A DNA stretch of 15,307 bases from Candidatus Hydrothermarchaeota archaeon (lineage in GTDB: Archaea; Hydrothermarchaeota; Hydrothermarchaeia; Hydrothermarchaeales; WAQR01): NCBI GenBank assembly GCA_015520145.1, contig WAQR01000227.1:1-15307 (forward strand), written 5' to 3'. This document shows positions 14,140 to 15,307 of the stretch, piece after piece. Within the stretch, counting starts at the first letter, position 1, and each line of letters starts with the position of its first letter. The notes under the pieces were generated by a model. It saw nothing but the letters and a program-made list of their open reading frames with translations. It was not told the origin of the DNA and ran no database searches. A program made the position numbers and the translations under genes.

Positions 14140-15307
14140 TCATATGTGATCATATGCATCCTTATATGCATCCCCGTTATCAAAACAGTAATGGACAGTA
14201 TTGAACTCTCTCTTAAACTCCTCCACATCTTCTCTCACCTTTCCGGGTTTCTGACCCTTTAATGCAACCCGTTCCATGAACCCTGCTATAACCTCCATCT
14301 CCTTCTCTTTCATACCAATCCTTGTTATCTCCTGGACACCTATCCTGATTCCAGACGGATTGGCGGTCTGGGTTAGTGAATCCCATGGAAAGAGGTTTTT
14401 ATTTATTATCATGTTTGATGCCTCGAAATCCAGTGCAATCTTGTTCCCGCCGCCGATTTTCGATACATCGACTGCCACCTGATGGCTATTTGTAAAACCC
14501 AGATGTTCGCAGAGCACATCAAACCCTGATTCATGGAGTGCCTCTGCAAGTGCCCGCGCATTCTTTACAACCTGTGCTGCATAATCCCTCCCGAATTTCT
14601 TCATTTCTGCAAGTGCCACTGCATAGCCTGCAACATGATGCAGATGGTGATTGCTCATAAGCCCTGGAAATGCCGCGTTGTCTATCCTTTCAGAAAGCTC
14701 CTCTGTGCAGAGGACCATGCCGCCCTGGGGTCCTGGGAATGTCTTGTGGGTGCTCGATGTCATGACATCCGCCCCTTCTTTAAACGGGTCCTGGAACTGG
14801 CCACCTGCAATAAGTCCTGCTACATGCGCCCCGTCATACATGATATATGCACCCACCCTGTCTGCTATCTCCCTCAACTCTTCTATAGGATGGGGGAACA
14901 GGAAAAGGCTTCCTCCAAGAAGCATCAATCTCGGCTGTTTCTCCATGACCAGCTTTTTTGTCTTTTTGACATCTATATTCATTTCCTTATTATCAAACGG
15001 ATATGCGAAATCTCTAAGACCAACCGCTCCTGCAGCACTCACACTGGTATGGCTTATATGCCCGCCCGCCATAATACTGAGCCCTGTGATTGTATCCCCG
15101 TGTTTAACAAGTGCTGAATATGCAGTAAGATTCGCTACTGCACCAGAGATTGGCACTAGATTTGCGTGCTCGGCATTGAACAGCTCTTCAGTGAGCTTCA
15201 TTGCTATCGCCTCCACCTTATCATATATCTTGGTACCCTGGTAGAATCTGTTGAATATCTGGAAACCTTCCTTATCTTTCCCCCCAAGCATACCCTCAGC
15301 ATATCTA
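14140..15307 (-). CDS. glyA: Serine hydroxymethyltransferase, N-terminus cut by window edge
   Basis: GlyA interconverts serine and glycine with transfer of a C1 unit to a pterin carrier. In archaea that make methanopterin, such as this one probably does, the carrier is likely tetrahydromethanopterin. The reading is open to the right edge; the first visible residues RYAEG match the conserved (N)RYAEG segment near residue 50, so about 45-50 residues are missing. Visible motifs are ANLVPISGAVANL, MYDGAHVAGLIAGG, and SSTHKTFPGPQGG with the PLP lysine codon at 14743-14745. SNMIINKNLFPWD follows, then PSGIRIGVQEITRIGM. The C-terminus ends DAYKDAYDHI, partly made by a 12-bp duplication. It converges on nreA with a 5-bp gap, so neither gene has room for a separate terminator. 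Confidence 0.94.
   Translation of the reverse strand, partial: RYAEGMLGGKDKEGFQIFNRFYQGTKIYDKVEAIAMKLTEELFNAEHANLVPISGAVANLTAYSALVKHGDTITGLSIMAGGHISHTSVSAAGAVGLRDFAYPFDNKEMNIDVKKTKKLVMEKQPRLMLLGGSLFLFPHPIEELREIADRVGAYIMYDGAHVAGLIAGGQFQDPFKEGADVMTSSTHKTFPGPQGGMVLCTEELSERIDNAAFPGLMSNHHLHHVAGYAVALAEMKKFGRDYAAQVVKNARALAEALHESGFDVLCEHLGFTNSHQVAVDVSKIGGGNKIALDFEASNMIINKNLFPWDSLTQTANPSGIRIGVQEITRIGMKEKEMEVIAGFMERVALKGQKPGKVREDVEEFKREFNTVHYCFDNGDAYKDAYDHI
14141..14173. repeat. CATATG pair and ATATGCATCC duplication at the glyA 3' end
   Basis: Two palindromic CATATG sites (14141-14146 and 14151-14156) overlap a direct repeat of ATATGCATCC (14152-14161 and 14164-14173, period 12 bp). They lie in the last codons of glyA, right after the nreA stop. 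The direct repeat encodes the doubled DAY in the GlyA tail. The palindromes could form a weak hairpin serving either convergent transcript. Confidence 0.45.

Overview
The window is from an archaeon. It encodes ribosomal protein S17e, SRP19, a Sec61-beta type translocon subunit, transcription factor B, an Nre-family repair protein and an archaeal TopA with zinc fingers. Many genes have TATA-like boxes about 25 nt ahead of the start, and several start at GTG or TTG behind purine-rich Shine-Dalgarno (SD) sites. An acetyl-CoA decarbonylase/synthase type CO dehydrogenase, an F420-dependent type reductase subunit and a tetrahydromethanopterin biosynthesis gene point to a C1-metabolising euryarchaeon: a methanogen, an anaerobic methane or alkane oxidiser (ANME-1 or Syntrophoarchaeum-like), or an Archaeoglobus relative. 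No mcr, mtr or rRNA gene is present to decide between them.

Layout, left to right. Positions 1-131 (minus) hold the N-terminus of a tubulin/FtsZ-superfamily (CetZ-like) protein running off the left edge. It is divergent from a plus-strand pair, rps17e (TTG start) and dapA. Next come four minus-strand genes, read right to left as purE, sec61-beta (55 aa), hemD and srp19. A plus-strand topA (764 aa) follows alone, facing a minus-strand operon made of an FrhB/FpoF-like iron-sulfur flavoprotein, cdhA and cdhB. The 181 bp between topA and cdhB hold no complete gene, only a short protein-like open stretch. Upstream of the FrhB gene lies mptG (beta-RFAP synthase, minus). It is divergent from a small plus-strand membrane protein, followed by tfb and nre (both plus). 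The window ends in glyA (minus), whose N-terminus is cut off; its stop is only 5 bp from that of nre.

Working together: cdhA and cdhB encode the CO-oxidising alpha-epsilon part of CODH/ACS. The FrhB-like protein directly upstream, with two [4Fe-4S] motifs, could move those electrons to or from coenzyme F420. The cdhC, cdhD and cdhE genes are not in the window. MptG makes the arylamine part of tetrahydromethanopterin, the C1 carrier used by the CODH/ACS pathway and, in archaea of this type, probably by GlyA. The remaining genes are housekeeping: translation, secretion, transcription, DNA topology and repair, lysine, purine and tetrapyrrole synthesis.

The most notable points are the CODH plus F420-reductase pairing, two real genes too short or cut off to stand out as long ORFs (the CetZ-like fragment and Sec61-beta), and several compact tandem repeats in promoters and in one coding loop. 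I see no CRISPR array, insertion sequence, tRNA or rRNA.
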